This document shows, one piece after another, positions 47,251 to 60,100 of a stretch of 64,000 bases of DNA (positions within the stretch are counted from its first letter, which is position 1; the number at the start of each line of letters is the position of its first letter). Below the pieces are notes generated by a model. That model did no database searches and was not told the DNA's origin. It worked only from the letters and a program-made list of their open reading frames with translations. Source of the stretch: Coprinellus micaceus (lineage: Eukaryota > Basidiomycota > Agaricomycetes > Agaricales > Psathyrellaceae); assembly GCA_951394405.1 (NCBI GenBank), contig OX596334.1, positions 4,774,001-4,838,000 on the forward strand. The letters are read 5' to 3'. The translations under genes and the position numbers were made by a program.

Positions 47251-49049
47251 TATCATCACAAGATCGATCACACCCGCGCGTAATATGCGAAGATATGTAT
47301 GGTGTATGATATGCGGGTGGGCTGGATTTGTTGAGTGGCAGGAATATTTGCCACACAAATGCAAGCGGCTTCGTTTATGCAGCCGCGAGCCAGATATGCG
47401 GGCGATACTTCCGCCGGCGTTATTCGACGCTGCGCTTGCCTCCAAACCTTGAGAGCATACATCTGAGAGGGCGAGGTAAGTCTAGTATTTATTCTGAGAT
47501 AGTATAGACACATCCAAACTGCAACAAGGGTATGCATGCGATAGGACGAGGAGCCGCGTACATAGAACCCTCGGGTGACGTCAAGTGGGGAACCTGGGTC
47601 CTGTCGAGGGGTACATGAGCGAGTCGCACCGGGGCTGAAGACGGCGAGCTGGGTGGTAGGTGGGGTGGGTGAGAGATAAGGACGATCTAGTCGACAATAA
47701 GATTTCAGGTCCTCCGTGGAGACACAAGAACTAACCAACAGGGACTCGGAGTGCTTCGTCGACACCTTTCTGAGATCCCCCTTGTCCACAATGACGATCG
47801 AGTCAGGGCCGCGAGGGCGAACATTGTGGGTGTGACGTCACGCTTCGGGACTTGCCGAAAGCGCTCGCTTTGAGACTTTGGCGCTCGACACCAACTCAGG
47901 AGATAGGGTGATCCATCTATCTTTCTACATGGCCCGCTGCTCACATCTCGCTGCACAGCCGGGCTTCGACTCACAATTGTCGCACAGATGGACCAATTGT
48001 ACTTGCACAAACGCTGCTCAGGGTGTGCGCACAACACGCATCTGCCAGTGCGCTCCCTCCATGATAAGTAAATTCCCTGTTATGTGCGCGTATCGTCCAT
48101 AACGCCCACATATGCTATCGACCTTTTCTACGATAACTAGATCGCTCAGGTTTGCCACTAGCCTCTCCTGCCCGACCGAGCATCAGGCGAAACGGAGGCC
48201 ATTGGCCGCACACCCTCTCGCCGGAAACACTCGGGCTGTAAGGCTGCCGTGTATGCAGCCTTCGCTAGGTCGGTCCGAAGACGTTGATAGGACCAGCGTA
48301 TATTCGTCGAGAACTGAGACGAGGTACAACGGGGGGATGAGAACGTAAGGTAGAAAAGATGGCGTCGAGCAGGGAAGAGAATGATCGCTCGAGGCCGATA
48401 GTAAATATGTGTAAATATGAGTGATAAGATAAGGGCGCGGCGTCGTAAGCATGGCCATGCTTACACGGGCTGGGGCTTGAGCCTTATTATCTTGGTTCAG
48501 TTGAGTTGTATCTGCTCAGAATACATAGGCCATTTGGCATGGCTCGGTGTCGCATTCGGGAGCTTGCTGGCGTTGCTTTGATGTTCGCTGTAATCCTGGG
48601 GCTACAGTACCGAGCTGGCCGACGAGCGCTAGTTTGAAAGCAGCACGCTATATTTGGGGGGTCCGCCTGAGGACTACTTGGCGACCTCGGGCCGCCTTGC
48701 CGGCTGTACGGACGTCGGCAATTGAGGAATCTCGACGTATCAGGTCTCCGCTCTACGGATTCACCCCATACTCGCCCTTCGTCGTTCTTCCGCTCCCATA
48801 GGCGCTCTTGTCAGCCGATTCTCAGCACCCATCTCCCCAGGCTCGCCAATTGAGAACAGATCTGATCATCACCTCCTTCGAATTTAGACCTGGGATCTGT
48901 CGAGCTGTTACGCCGCGACGGTGATCCCGAGCGGTCTTTGAAAGGAGCTCGACACATATAACCTGCATACGACCTCCAAGTTGGTCAGTATTCTTTGATC
49001 CCATCCCCGAACGCACTGCCTGCTGGCTTCCAATGAGCGCTCAGGAGCG

Positions 49050-50916
49050 ATGACGTCCACATCTGGGCGACTTCATGATCTGGAGACGGCGATAGCCTTA
49101 TGGCGCGCGCAGGAGGTGATATGACGAGCCTACTAGTGTCTTCATTCATAGCTTAGCGGCTAACTGCGTTACCTTACCAGTCCATCGCCCGTACGTCATC
49201 CAGCCGCCTCGACCGTCAGTGCCTCTTATGTCGACTCACAACCTCCCAGTACCGTTTGTCACCCTATATGTAGGTCCTTGGGGAAAAGGCTTTTCTGGGA
49301 GATGGGCTTACCTCTGAGACAAATAGCTTCACTATTGCTTAAGCACGCTGGAGGAGGAGGTGTGTGATCAATGCATCGGCGCTCAAATCGTTACTACAAT
49401 CCCCCGAATAACAGGTTGCACGGGTTCACCCCCAGAAAAGGTGGATCGGTAGAATCATTTTCTACCTCTTACGGTACGGAACTATGTTGTACATCATCCT
49501 GGACCTCCACAGTGCGTCCGAACTCCTATCGTACCCAGGTGCAACACTGACCCAAAGCCAGCAAGCTACAGAACATACCTCGAAATTTCCCCTGTGGTAA
49601 GGGTCCCGGCACTCCTTGCGTCACATTCAGTTTCCCTACTCTAATGCACGGATCTCAGAGATGCAAGGTTCTGCTCATTACCAGTAGCTGTAAGCGCTTT
49701 CCCGCTGGAACCTGTCAATTGAGGCGTTGTCGTTAGGACAGTCGACTGAGAACGTTTTTGAAAGCGATTAAAAGGCTTATAGCTGTGACGGCGGATGGTG
49801 AGCCGACCCTTTATATCATGGTCTCTGAGAGATACCTCTCCACTGATTATTATACCAAGCTACAATGGGTCTTTGTGTTGCCGCTCTGCTCAATGCACGA
49901 CAGATATATTTTATAGCCATCATCCTACTCTGCGCGGTGAGGGAATATGCCTCGACCTTCCGACGCCCTTCTAACGATGGATCCACTACTTCTTCTAGGC
50001 TCTACCCCTCGTTGCCTTCGGACTCCAGCTGAGAGGCTATATCCTCATCCCTGGTTGGTGTGGCAATATTCTAGGAGTCTGGCTACTGACTGTGGACCTT
50101 GGCTAGCCGAGCCTACGAGCATCATCGACAATGAGCTCGGATATCCGTGCTATCTTCCCGATCCTGAGGTCGAGAAATCCACCTGGCCCGGGGGTAGCCT
50201 CGGGGTATTCGCTTATCTTGACTTTACTCGTGCTGCTCGTGGGTCACGCACTCCCACCGAACTCTAGCGTCGATGAGCACTAGCCTCCATATTTCGATAG
50301 TGCTGACCTTGCTCGCCTCCGTGACCGCCCTCACTCGGTATAAAGCCGATGGAGGCAGGCTTCTGAACGTCATTGGTCGAGACGGCGGGATATACTATCT
50401 CGCTGCCGCAGGTATCATCCTCTCCTGCATTAAGGAGTGAAATGGCACTAATCTCACAATTGAATACGGGGAGGTGTCCGTCTGTCAGCAGCCATTATCA
50501 ACACCCCAGGTGTAACAGAGGTGAGCAGCCTAGCCAATGTTGCTAGTGTGTAATGCTACTCACCAATCGTCGACCGTTGACAGTTTAGAGGGACGGTATC
50601 GGGTTCACTTATGAGGTGTGTGGCCGTCAGCCAAAGGGTCCTCTACTCAGCAGTCCTGACATTGCCGCACAGCGTCGTCAATGGGTATGTGCAACAGTTC
50701 TCTGTACTGAAGACGAGCACCAACACTGGCCACAGCCTTCAGTCCCTTGTTATTCCGATCCTTGCGCAACGACTTCTACTGAACATCAGGACGGACACGG
50801 AGTTGCGGCCCTGCTCGGCTGTCTCCACCTTCCTACTGGACTCGCCTGTAACTAGCCGCAGGGCCACACGACGATACGGCGATGACGGCGATCGAGATTC
50901 CTTAACGGATAATTAA
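49050..50916 (+). CDS. DUF6533-like multi-pass membrane protein, paralogue 3
   Basis: Exon 1 is 49050-49115 (22 codons, MTSTSGRLHDLETAIALWRAQE). An ATG 17 bases upstream runs into a stop, which fixes the start. Micro-exon 49181-49190. Then LPFVTLY, LHYCLSTLEEE and VARVHPQKRWIGRIIFYLLRYGTMLY. TSYRTYLEISPV, RCKVLLITSS and IKRLIAVTADG follow. A membrane helix (MGLCVAALLNARQIYFIAII) and ALPLVAFGLQLR come next; this last exon appears to end at a GC donor (50036-50037). IIDNELGYPCYLPD, a helix ending IGRDGGIYYLAAA and a final exon with IPILAQRLLLNIR close the protein, with a basic tail ending DSLTDN. Confidence 0.63.
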
Positions 50917-51602
50917 CACGATGTTGGAATGGCCGCCTTGGATATATAATGTCTGAAGTATACCAAGAGACGAAATCAGCCTCAGATCAAGCGTATAGTT
51001 CCCTGCCGTACCTATACCGCAGCTTCCACCCCGGATGATCTCCGCAAAGAGCTGCATAAGGGTTCGCTTAAGACCGCGTGGGAACCTTTTGCGGGTGATA
51101 TCAGGTTCTACCAGTCCTTCCCTGCTTCCATCCTTCCCCGTCGGATCGACGGGAACAGTCCACGGGCGCTTAATTGGCGACGAAGCGCCCACAACACCGA
51201 TTCGGGCCTGGAAGCACATCGCCTTACCTGGTCGAATGGGGTCAGTGGAGCGCTTGGAGGCCTGGTGTGGGAGTTAGTCCGTGCCTGTGTCTATATGCCG
51301 ATGTTGACGCTGTGCGCCGAGAATTGCTTCGATCGACAAGCCACACAAACGGTAAGCGGGTGCCTCGAGTCGCCGCTCTGGGCTGAGGTTGAAGTGTGCG
51401 GAAGACCAGGACATACCATCTCACACACAGCGTCTGCCGATGGCAAACAGACCTTGAAGGCACCCACCAATCATCCTACCCAAAGAGTCGAACGACCAAA
51501 CTGCGGGCGTTGAACCCCTCCTAAAAGCCGAGAAAGGACGCCCAAGCACTCATATTCATTTCCCCCTTCCTTCTCCTATACTGTGACCTAATCCAGCATT
51601 CG

Positions 51603-53532
51603 ATGGCCCCTTCACCACACGAACTTGAGGCCCTAGCTCAGGCAGTAGCCGCATGGAGACTGCAGGAGGTAAGCGCTCAAGCTCTCGCGATGCCTTTCAT
51701 TCCATCAGCGACCAGGGGGAGAACACTGACGATGCCGTACGTCCCTAGTACATCGCGCGTAAGGGTTTCCACCTCTCCGAGCGTTTTGTCAGCTAATTCG
51801 GATCCCATTGAAGTGCCCCTCTACACGCTCTACGTGAGCATAATCCCTTTTGCTCGCCCATCAGTGGAGGGCTCACGATGCGCCCAGATCCATTTCTGTC
51901 TGTTCTCCATAGACGACGAGGCAAGTTTCGGAGAGCCGCGATCGCTGGGTCACAGCGACTTATCCGCGGCTCTATGGGGGTTCTTCTTCCCCGTGACGCA
52001 CCCCGATTGACAATGACAACAGGTGTCGGACGTAATGCGCAGGGAGGGGAGGACGGGGAAGGTTCTCTTCTTCGTCTTGAAATACGGGACGATCCTTTAC
52101 ATTGCTTCGAGGATTCCTAGTACGTCACCTTCTCTCGACCCCATGGGGTTGAAGTGCTAATGTCCCGAAAGCCGACTACAGGACGTATTTCGTGATTAGC
52201 CCCGGGGTATGGACGAGTAATTCTTCATGATGGCCTCGGGATGACATTCTTTGTAGACCTGCAAAGCGGTCGGCTTGACGACCATAGGTATGCAGCATTT
52301 GCGTTTGACTTCCTCTTAGGAGCCTTGCCTGACCTTCCACTCAGTCCTATTGCGGTTGACTGCGTTGGCCTCCGACGGTGAGTTCCCCATCCCGATCACC
52401 AGCAACGACGAATCTCAAAAGTAGGGTTGGGCGGCCAATAGTTGCCATCGGACTATGTGTCTCTGTCCTTCTCGAGCTTCGACGATCCTACCTGACTGGA
52501 ATCGGTTTTCTCTGCAGCGTAGGCCACACAAAGTCCACCCCTACGCCAAAGACCCTGACGTTATCCCTCAGGTATCCCCGATTATCTATTTCTTTGTCCA
52601 GTTCATTGCGCATATCCGCGTTCTCGGTGAGCACGCCTCAGCAATCTTTTGGGAGTTGTGATATGAGCGCTCAACTCATTTCGCAGCGGAGCCAATCACA
52701 GATCTCGACGCCGAGCTGGGCTATCCTTGCTATATCCCTTCTAACGAAGACCTAATGGACAACCTCCCAGGGCATAACTTTGCTGTGTTCTCCTACCTCA
52801 ACTATGCGAGGGCCCTAGGTGAGTCAACGGCTCCGGATGGGCGGGCTCCCTGAAGCCAGATGAGGAGCCTCGCATTTTACTGACATACTGCTGAGAAGTC
52901 CTCATGGTTCTCGCCATTGTGACACTCGTCGTACGGGAGAGGTGTAGAGGTCGCCTCATCAAGGCCATGACCCTCGACGGGGGGATCTGCTATCTCGCAG
53001 CGGCAGGTAGGAAAGAGTATCGCCCCTGCAGTCTGAACTCCGTTATTAAACCCTGCATTCCAGCGATTAGAGTTGTTTATGCGGTGGTCTATACTCCAGC
53101 CTTGTTCTCGGTAAGGTTTTCGACCTATGATATATCATGTGCCTGACCAAGTTATTACCCTTAGCCGGACGCTGCCTTGGCGAGCCCACTGCAAAGGTAT
53201 GCATTAGGCTGTGTTTAGAAATGGTGTCTGACCCGTTTCCCGTATGATGGTGTAGCTTGGCTTCTGGGTGAGTGCATATCCCATTTTGCTGGACTACGTG
53301 GTGAAATGTAAAGCTTAGCCTCAGCGCGGTCGTCACCCCCATTCTGGCACTTCGATTGTTACTCAAGATCAAGCCGAGTCGTAGTTTGGACTCGCAGTCC
53401 CTGGCCTCTGGGCTGAAATTTGCACCGAACCCAGCAACATCTGAGACAGATGACGAGTTTCTGGACCCTTCAGGGCAACTGAGACCTTGCCGGGTCCGAG
53501 GTAGGGACTTCCTCAAGAAGCCATGTGTATAG
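51603..53532 (+). CDS. DUF6533-like multi-pass membrane protein, paralogue 4
   Basis: Exon 1 is 51603-51668 (22 codons), micro-exon 51749-51758, then LPLYTLY and IHFCLFSIDDE, whose exon seems to use a GC donor at 51921. VSDVMRREGRTGKVLFFVLKYGT follows, then DYRTYFVISPG, TCKAVGLTTI and LLRLTALASD. A membrane helix (AIGLCVSVLLELRRSYLTGIGFL), VSPIIYFFVQFIAHIR and ITDLDAELGYPCYIPS come next, and a helix with TLDGGICYLAAAG. The last exon reads LSAVVTPILALRLLLKI with a longer charged tail ending at TAG 53530-53532. The Ser-Asp-Val and Arg-Thr-Gly-Lys signatures show it is closest to paralogue 5, from which the Tnp2-type element separates it. Confidence 0.65.
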
Positions 53533-53769
53533 GAGGACGCTTGGGCTGAAGTTCAGAGCAGTTAAGGGCCTAAGAGACCACGGAAATGCGGCTGGGGATT
53601 AGCTTCTGCTCCGTTTATCATAGAGTTGTACCTGTACTTCGGAAGATCCACAGTGGTTGGGCTCTGGTCAATTGAATGGATGCTTGTTTATGTTTGCCGA
53701 ACCTTCCAGAAGGGGACTTCCGGCAAATGCCGACGCCAGCGATTTTCAACCCAACTCTCCCTCGTCACC

Positions 53770-53792
53770 CTCAGTGAAAAGGATAGTCGGGC
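53770..53792. repeat. Left terminal inverted repeat of the Tnp2-type element
   Basis: Reverse complement of 60459-60481 except at one position (G versus A at base 20). It is directly preceded by the CGTCACC duplication. Confidence 0.85.
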
Positions 53793-54212
53793 AGTGGTCT
53801 GACGAAGTCAGAGGCGAGTCGGACTTTTGACGTGTTCCGACTAAGGCAGGATTCGTGTCGTTCGTTCAGACCAAATAGTCGGAGCTGGTCAGAACATGTT
53901 GCAAGCTTGTCAGATATCAATTTCGTGATAAGGTCAGGGTGAAGTCGGCATCAAGTCTGAACTCTGAAACGGGCTTGCGATACCGGCCGTGGCCCAATTC
54001 TGATAAAAGCAGACAATTTGTACGAGATGGAAACCTTGTTTATCATTAAGTCATACTATACTAAGACATGTATCTATGCATGGGGGAGTAGGAATGCCAT
54101 TATGGAGATTGGTGAGGTAGAGGCAATAATTAGCAGCACAAAAGGCTGCCTGGTGTCGTAGAAAGGGAGGGGCGGCAAAGGAGAACAAACGTGATCGAAG
54201 GGCCTATTAGCC

Positions 54213-56703
54213 CTAAGGATCAACCAAGGAAACTACTACTTTCGTTTTGTGGCAGGACGTCGAGTCAGCTAGATAGGGATCATTAGCGGGACAAATCTCT
54301 TCGAAGTGTTGAAAACTCACAGCCAGCGAGGGCAGATCTTCATCGGAGGGAATCAATCGACTTGCGAGAATAAGGTTCACCAAATCTGGCAAAAGAGATT
54401 CATTGAAATCCGGTGGGATATGCACGCTGCAAGACTTACCACCCTTCTTACGGGAACGACCCAAGGTATCCCTGGATATTTCCTTGAGGTTGATCCACTG
54501 ATTGAGCTGTGAAATTTGGAGGGCGGCAACACGAGCACGGTCGGCCCTGTCGGCATCGCTTGGGGGAGTGTCGTTTGTGGCGGGGAATGCAGCACCATTA
54601 GGTGGCTGTGGTCACATGAGTCTGAGCGGACAGCAAAGAGGAACACGTTGAATGGACGCACCGTGATGTCCTTGACGAGGTCCCAAAGCTTCGCAACTAC
54701 ACGATTGAGGTATATGTCACTGAGGTAGCTGGCTGGTGCGCGCTGTCGGTGGAAGCAGAGGTGGCGGGCAACTCTAGACGTCTTGATGAACGCCGCAAGG
54801 AGACGATAGGCGAATGCCGCTGTCCCCACAGCACTCCACTCGCCCAGAACCTTGTCGATTGTCAGCTCACCGGCTGTGTACTGATGGTGCCCCCACTGTT
54901 CGTTATTGTTGTCTTCGGAGAGTTCTGGGATGTTCGGGTCAGCAGTTTCGATTCGGGCTACAAAGGTGAGTGCGCTTGGGGATGGAGTGGTGGTCTCGGA
55001 GTCGAGGGTGGAAAGGAGGCCCAACTGGGCGAGCAACTGAGATGAGAACTCGACGTTCGAAAATTCAGAAGAAAAGATATCCTGTAGGTTGTCGAGGGTG
55101 GGCTTAACCTGTATGAGCGAGATGTTGACAATAGAGGCTGGTGGTGGAGTTGACGACGTGCCGTCCAAAGCGAGAGCAGAGCTAAACACTGTGGTGGCAT
55201 TCCCGACACCGGCCGTCTTAGCCATCTTGGCTCGCCGCTCCTTATTTGATGGGTCTACCGTTTCAGGTTCACTCGTCGCTTTGCGCTTTGGTGAAAGGGA
55301 TGGTCCAGGTGGGGGAGGGCCAGGAGGTGACGTGGGGCCAGGAGGCGGGGGTGAAAGGCTCGCTTTGGGTGCCGCCTCCATGATTGGTGCTTCCGCCTTG
55401 CCCTTTTTCTTGTTCCTCTTGCTTGCGGCATTCGCCTTGCCCTGAACGTGATGTTGGAGCACGTAGTTGGCCTTCCAACTGTGTGAACAGAGGCCTATCG
55501 CAAGGTTCGATGCTTCAAGGTCGTTGATAGTGGCCTCGGCCTCCTTAGGATGGTGGGTCTTGATGTATGACCAGGTTGGTGGACGGTTGGGGTCAGGTCC
55601 ACGGATGTGAGCGAGGTGGACCCTATACACGGTGGCGACAGCAATTTCTAAGGCATGTCACGAGTGCACCCACAGGTTGACCTGGATCTGTGGGGCAGGT
55701 ACCTGCAGAAAATTACGCCTTACCTGGATCTGTGCAGGTATTTTCCCACGGGTCACCTGTACCTGCGAGTCCAGGTTGTCACAGGTCAGGTCGCAGGTAA
55801 TAGTGCAGGTGCCAAGCATAGTATAGGGCAAATACTAGTGTACACCCCCCAAAAATGGTATCTAACATTGTACATACACCTAAACCACATCACACAACTC
55901 ACTAATGCAGTCATACAGACCCAATATAACTTCCAGTGGTGACATCTGGCCCAGATGTTTGCACCATGCAAGTACCTGTGGTTTCAAGGCTGCGACCTGG
56001 ATCTGTACAGGTTTGTTCCCATGGGTTACCTGGACTTGCGGGTCAGGTTTCCCACGGGTATTCCCACGGGTCTACCTGCAAGTACCCACAGGTAGCCCGG
56101 ACTCGTGACATGCCTTAGCAATTTCCGCGTTGGCAAGGTCTTCGCTGCTGAAAACACCACCATCCACATTGCGCAAGATGTCTGACACAGCTGGGCGAGC
56201 TGCATTATCGCGTGAGGGTGCGGCGTCGAGGTCAATGCGAATATCACCAAAGCTCCACAAGACCGTGAACGGCAGGTCGTCAGGACGCTTGGTTGGCTTC
56301 TTGGGAGCTGACAAAATAGACACCAATTCAGCGTAGCGGCTCCTAGGGATAATAATCAGTATCTCAAGATATGTAACAGGCTGTGTACGCACTGCATGGC
56401 CTCACCCTGAGCCGACCGCTTCCGCTCCTCTCGAAAATGTTTCACCTCCTGCAGGAGGTCAGAAACCATGTCGTTCACTTGCATAAGTTGCTTCTGAGTG
56501 GTCTCGTAGTTGTCCTTCAGGGCTTTCACAGAGGGATAGAGAGAGGAAAGAGTGTCTATTGATGTGCTGGCGGAAGACGATGGAAGGAGTAGAGCAGAGT
56601 TGGACAATGAAGGAGATGAGCCAGATCCATGGCTATTACAGGAGGACACGCCCCCTGGTGGAGTTATTGGTTGGGAATTAAACGAGCCATTGCCAAATGA
56701 CAT
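54213..56703 (-). CDS. Accessory gene of the Tnp2-type element, interrupted by a MITE
   Basis: Starts at ATG 56703 (MSFGNGSFNS). A Ser-rich segment and a short coiled coil (TQKQLMQVNDMVSDLLQEV) are followed, after a small intron near 56350-56400 whose exact ends I could not settle, by AELVSILSAPKKPTKRPDDLPF. The frame is broken at 56117 by a 469-bp MITE and resumes at 55648 with AVATVYRVHLAHIRG, in phase once the MITE and one target copy are removed. A Pro/Lys-rich nuclear-signal-like stretch (PSLSPKRKA) follows. A further short intron near 54627-54667 would connect to the C-terminal frame (ALQISQLNQWINLKEI...GRSRKKGG...), which stops at 54213. I do not recognise a family. Its place opposite the transposase suggests a DNA-binding accessory role. 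Confidence 0.55.
55649..56117. mobile_element. hAT-like MITE inside the accessory gene
   Basis: The termini are inverted repeats (TAAGGCATGTCACGAGT at the left, its reverse complement at the right). An 8-bp duplication GCAATTTC flanks both sides (55641-55648 and 56118-56125), the size made by hAT transposases. The 469 bp have no coding frame. Both halves are crowded with CAGGT/ACCTG motifs in mixed orientation (CACAGGT, ACCTGGATCTGT, GGTACCTG), like subterminal transposase-binding repeats. Confidence 0.85.
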
Positions 56704-57118
56704 GATCGTGAGGTAGAGTAAGATTGGTATGAAGGAGAGCGTCGAGCAGTTGATGCTTCGTTGGCGCTGCCACAAGCGTGCGAATATTTCTCTGCTTATG
56801 GAGGTCTCACGCAGTTGTGCTGAGAACGATCCCCTTGCTCCCGATCGATCTTCATCTCGCCCCTCAATTTATAAGGTCATCATGCTCATGGCCTGGCCAG
56901 ATAGCATTACCGCATATCAGGCTGTTGTTTCCCATCGCATCGACCTCGGTGTAACAAGGCTATTCATTGTTCTATCTGTTTCGAAGCGAGCTGTTCTACG
57001 CTACTACAGCATTCCCCTTCTGCTGTGCATCAGAGCTCTGCTACATAATGGTGAGGCCATTTTACCGAGGATCTCAGCTTGAGACCACTCTCGCTCTTGC
57101 CACTCGACGGTCAAGACC

Positions 57119-60100
57119 ATGCCCGCCTCCCTGGATCCCGATAACTCTGTGATCTGCTGCTGCACGGCGTGTATGGGAAAGCACATTTCGATACGCGCCT
57201 GTCGGAATCACCTTGCTAGGGATGAGGCTAGCCTTCAATCCCTCTCTGGCACTGGCTCAGAAGTGTATATCCGTGACTGTGTTTTGCGGACACGGGCCTC
57301 TTTATTGAGCCAAGCTCAGGAGACCCAACTTGAACGAATCCCATCTCCTCTCCCCTCAACACAGGACCTCCCCACAGAATCAAGTGCACCAATGCCTCCA
57401 TCTCCTAGAACTGCCGACCCCACTATGCCCCCTTCTGATATATTCGAAGCCAGGCCTCAGCATGCAAGTACCAGCGGCCAGAACTCACAACTGGACTGGA
57501 ACTACGACTCTGAGTCAGGTTCCACCGACACTGATTCGAACGCCCAGGAGGGGCAAACCGATGATGCCACTGGACTGGATAGCGACGGTTTAGAGGTCAT
57601 TGACGACCTTACCGATGAACCACCGATCGACATCCCACCTCTCTTCGAAATACCCCAATGCATCAAGGATCTTCGAGAGGACCTGCTTGGCCCTTTTTAT
57701 GTTCCGCCGGCGAAACCAGATCAGCCATTTTCGGTGCGGGAGCTGACCGAGCAAGAGATCCTCAGCCTTCGACACTATATTGCGTGGCGAAAGTCCAATG
57801 GAACAGTTCGAGCCTACAACGAACATAGAGGCGTCCTGGAAGATGCGTCTGATGCAGAGATATTGTCTCTTTACCGTGTTCAAGTCCTCGCTCAGCAAAT
57901 TGCCAACCTTAAGCCCCAAAAAGTTGATATGTGTCCCAACAGCTGTATTGCCTACACTGGAGAGTACGCAGAGCTTCAGGAATGCCCATATATCCGATCT
58001 GGGACCAAGCTCCCTTGTGGAGAGAAGAGGTACAAAGAGTCTAACCCTCACAAACCGACAAGGACCCCCCGACCTCGCGCCCAGGTTACTATGCTGCCAA
58101 TACTCCCCTCTATCCACGCACTATTCGCCCATGCAGCCAGCTCCAGACACCTACGGATGCGTGACAGGCTGCTCCAAGATGTTCTCAGAATCCTTGGAGA
58201 CGGCGACCAAGGCCGAAGACGTTACTCGGACTTTGCCAACGGTTCCATCCACCAGGTTCACCGACAGGCGATGGGGCTATTCGAAGGCGAACGAGATGTT
58301 GCGTTGGCACTATCCAGCGATGGCGCACAACTGACGCTCAAGAAGCAGTCAAGCACCTGGATCTCGATCTTGATGATCCTCAATCTCCCCGCCGAGTTTC
58401 GCTACCACTCCGGAAATATGATCATCAACTTTGCGATTCCAGGACCCAACGTTCCGGGAGACGTTGAATCATTCTTGCGTCCAATGTTTGAGGAGCTTGC
58501 GAAGGGGAGTGAAGGGATTTGGATATGGGATGCCATAGATTCGGCGTGGTTCCTCATCCATGTCTATCTTGTTATCATGTTGGGGGATATGCTGGGCTCT
58601 GCCAAGGTTAACGGCATGTCGGGACATGCTGCTGTGCACGGCGATCGGTTTTCCATGGTTCAGGGAGCCCGGAGCAGCCTTCGAGCTGGGTCTAAATCCC
58701 AGTACTATCCCTTGAACGCACCTGATACCACACCAAGACAATATAATCCCAAGCGCTCCGTCTACACGGCTAATGCGATACCAATGCGAGATCAAGAGGT
58801 CTACTGGGGCGTGCTCGAAAAACTCGCAAGTGTAAAGACCAAGACAGGGGCAGCAAAAATCTCGAAGGAAACAGGAGTCGCACGTATCCCCTTGGCTACG
58901 TCGAGTGCAGCATTCATCCACCCAGCATTTTTCCCTCTTGACCCTTTCCATCTCTTCTACGAGAATTGCATGCCCTGGTTGTGGGATGTTTGGAGCATTG
59001 ATTCCCGACCTGGCGATGTGGTGAACATCTCCCTCAAGAAGCTTGAAAAACTTGGCCAACACATCGCAGCTGCGATGCGCACTCTACCACCGAGCTTCTG
59101 TGGGGCAATACGAGACCCTCACCTGAAGCGGCAAAGCCAATACAAGGCTTTCGAGTGGATGGCCCTACTTCACTGGTATATTCTGCCGGTGGCTCTGGAG
59201 TTGGAGGTCAATCCAGCTCTGCTAGAAAACTTCGCGATGTTTGTCTATATCGTTGAAGAGGCCATGACAATCCGCCCTTGGTCCGAGGAGGAGATCGCAA
59301 AGCTTCGAATGGACGTCAACATTTTTCTGGAGCAATTCGAGCGGCTATATGTCGGAGGCGACCCAGAAAAGATCTACCGATGCCGTCTGTGTATGTTTCA
59401 GCTCATCCACGTTCCGATGCACATCAAATGGTTTGGGTCCATCCGCATCGGATCGCAGGCGCCGGTGGAACGCACAATCGGAGAGGTTGGCCACAAAATC
59501 CATTCAAAAACATCCCCTTTCGCGAACCTATCCAACATCATTGTGGAGAAGGAGGTCATCCGAATCATTCAGCTGTACTACCCCGAGCTTGCAGACAGGA
59601 CACCATCACCTCGAAAACCGAACTCAGCAATTCGTGCATTCCAGCGTCTCAGATTTGGAAGTGCCCAAGCCACTTCCCGGAGCGGGGAGGCACACATTGA
59701 CGCTATTCGGCGTCTATTTGGCTTGCAGAGGTCTGCCCCCCATGCACCAGACCTCCTGGAATCTCAGTACGAATTGCAATGCTACGGCAAGCTTGAGCTT
59801 GCCAGTGGGCAGACCCTCCGTAGCCGGGCCAGCGAGGCCTTCAGTGCGACGACCGCGAGGTGCTACCGATGGTTCGAGGTGCGCTCTGCTTCTTTCTATT
59901 TTAGGCCGCTCCTCATATCCACACAGTCGACATCTTCAGATAGCCCTCTTAACTTCGCGTTCGGCGAAGCACTTGCATTCTACACCCTCCGAGTGGCCCA
60001 TGGTTCGCCCTCCTCAACTTCCTCAAGGACAGTTGTGGTCTATAGACCACTTACGCAGTTGGAACAGCCGTTCAGGACTGTGATTAGAGGGAAGTGGGCT

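Noticed and set aside
57590..58117. Minus-strand frame of 175 codons inside the transposase
   Set aside because: It is antisense to conserved transposase blocks such as the CPNSC zinc site.
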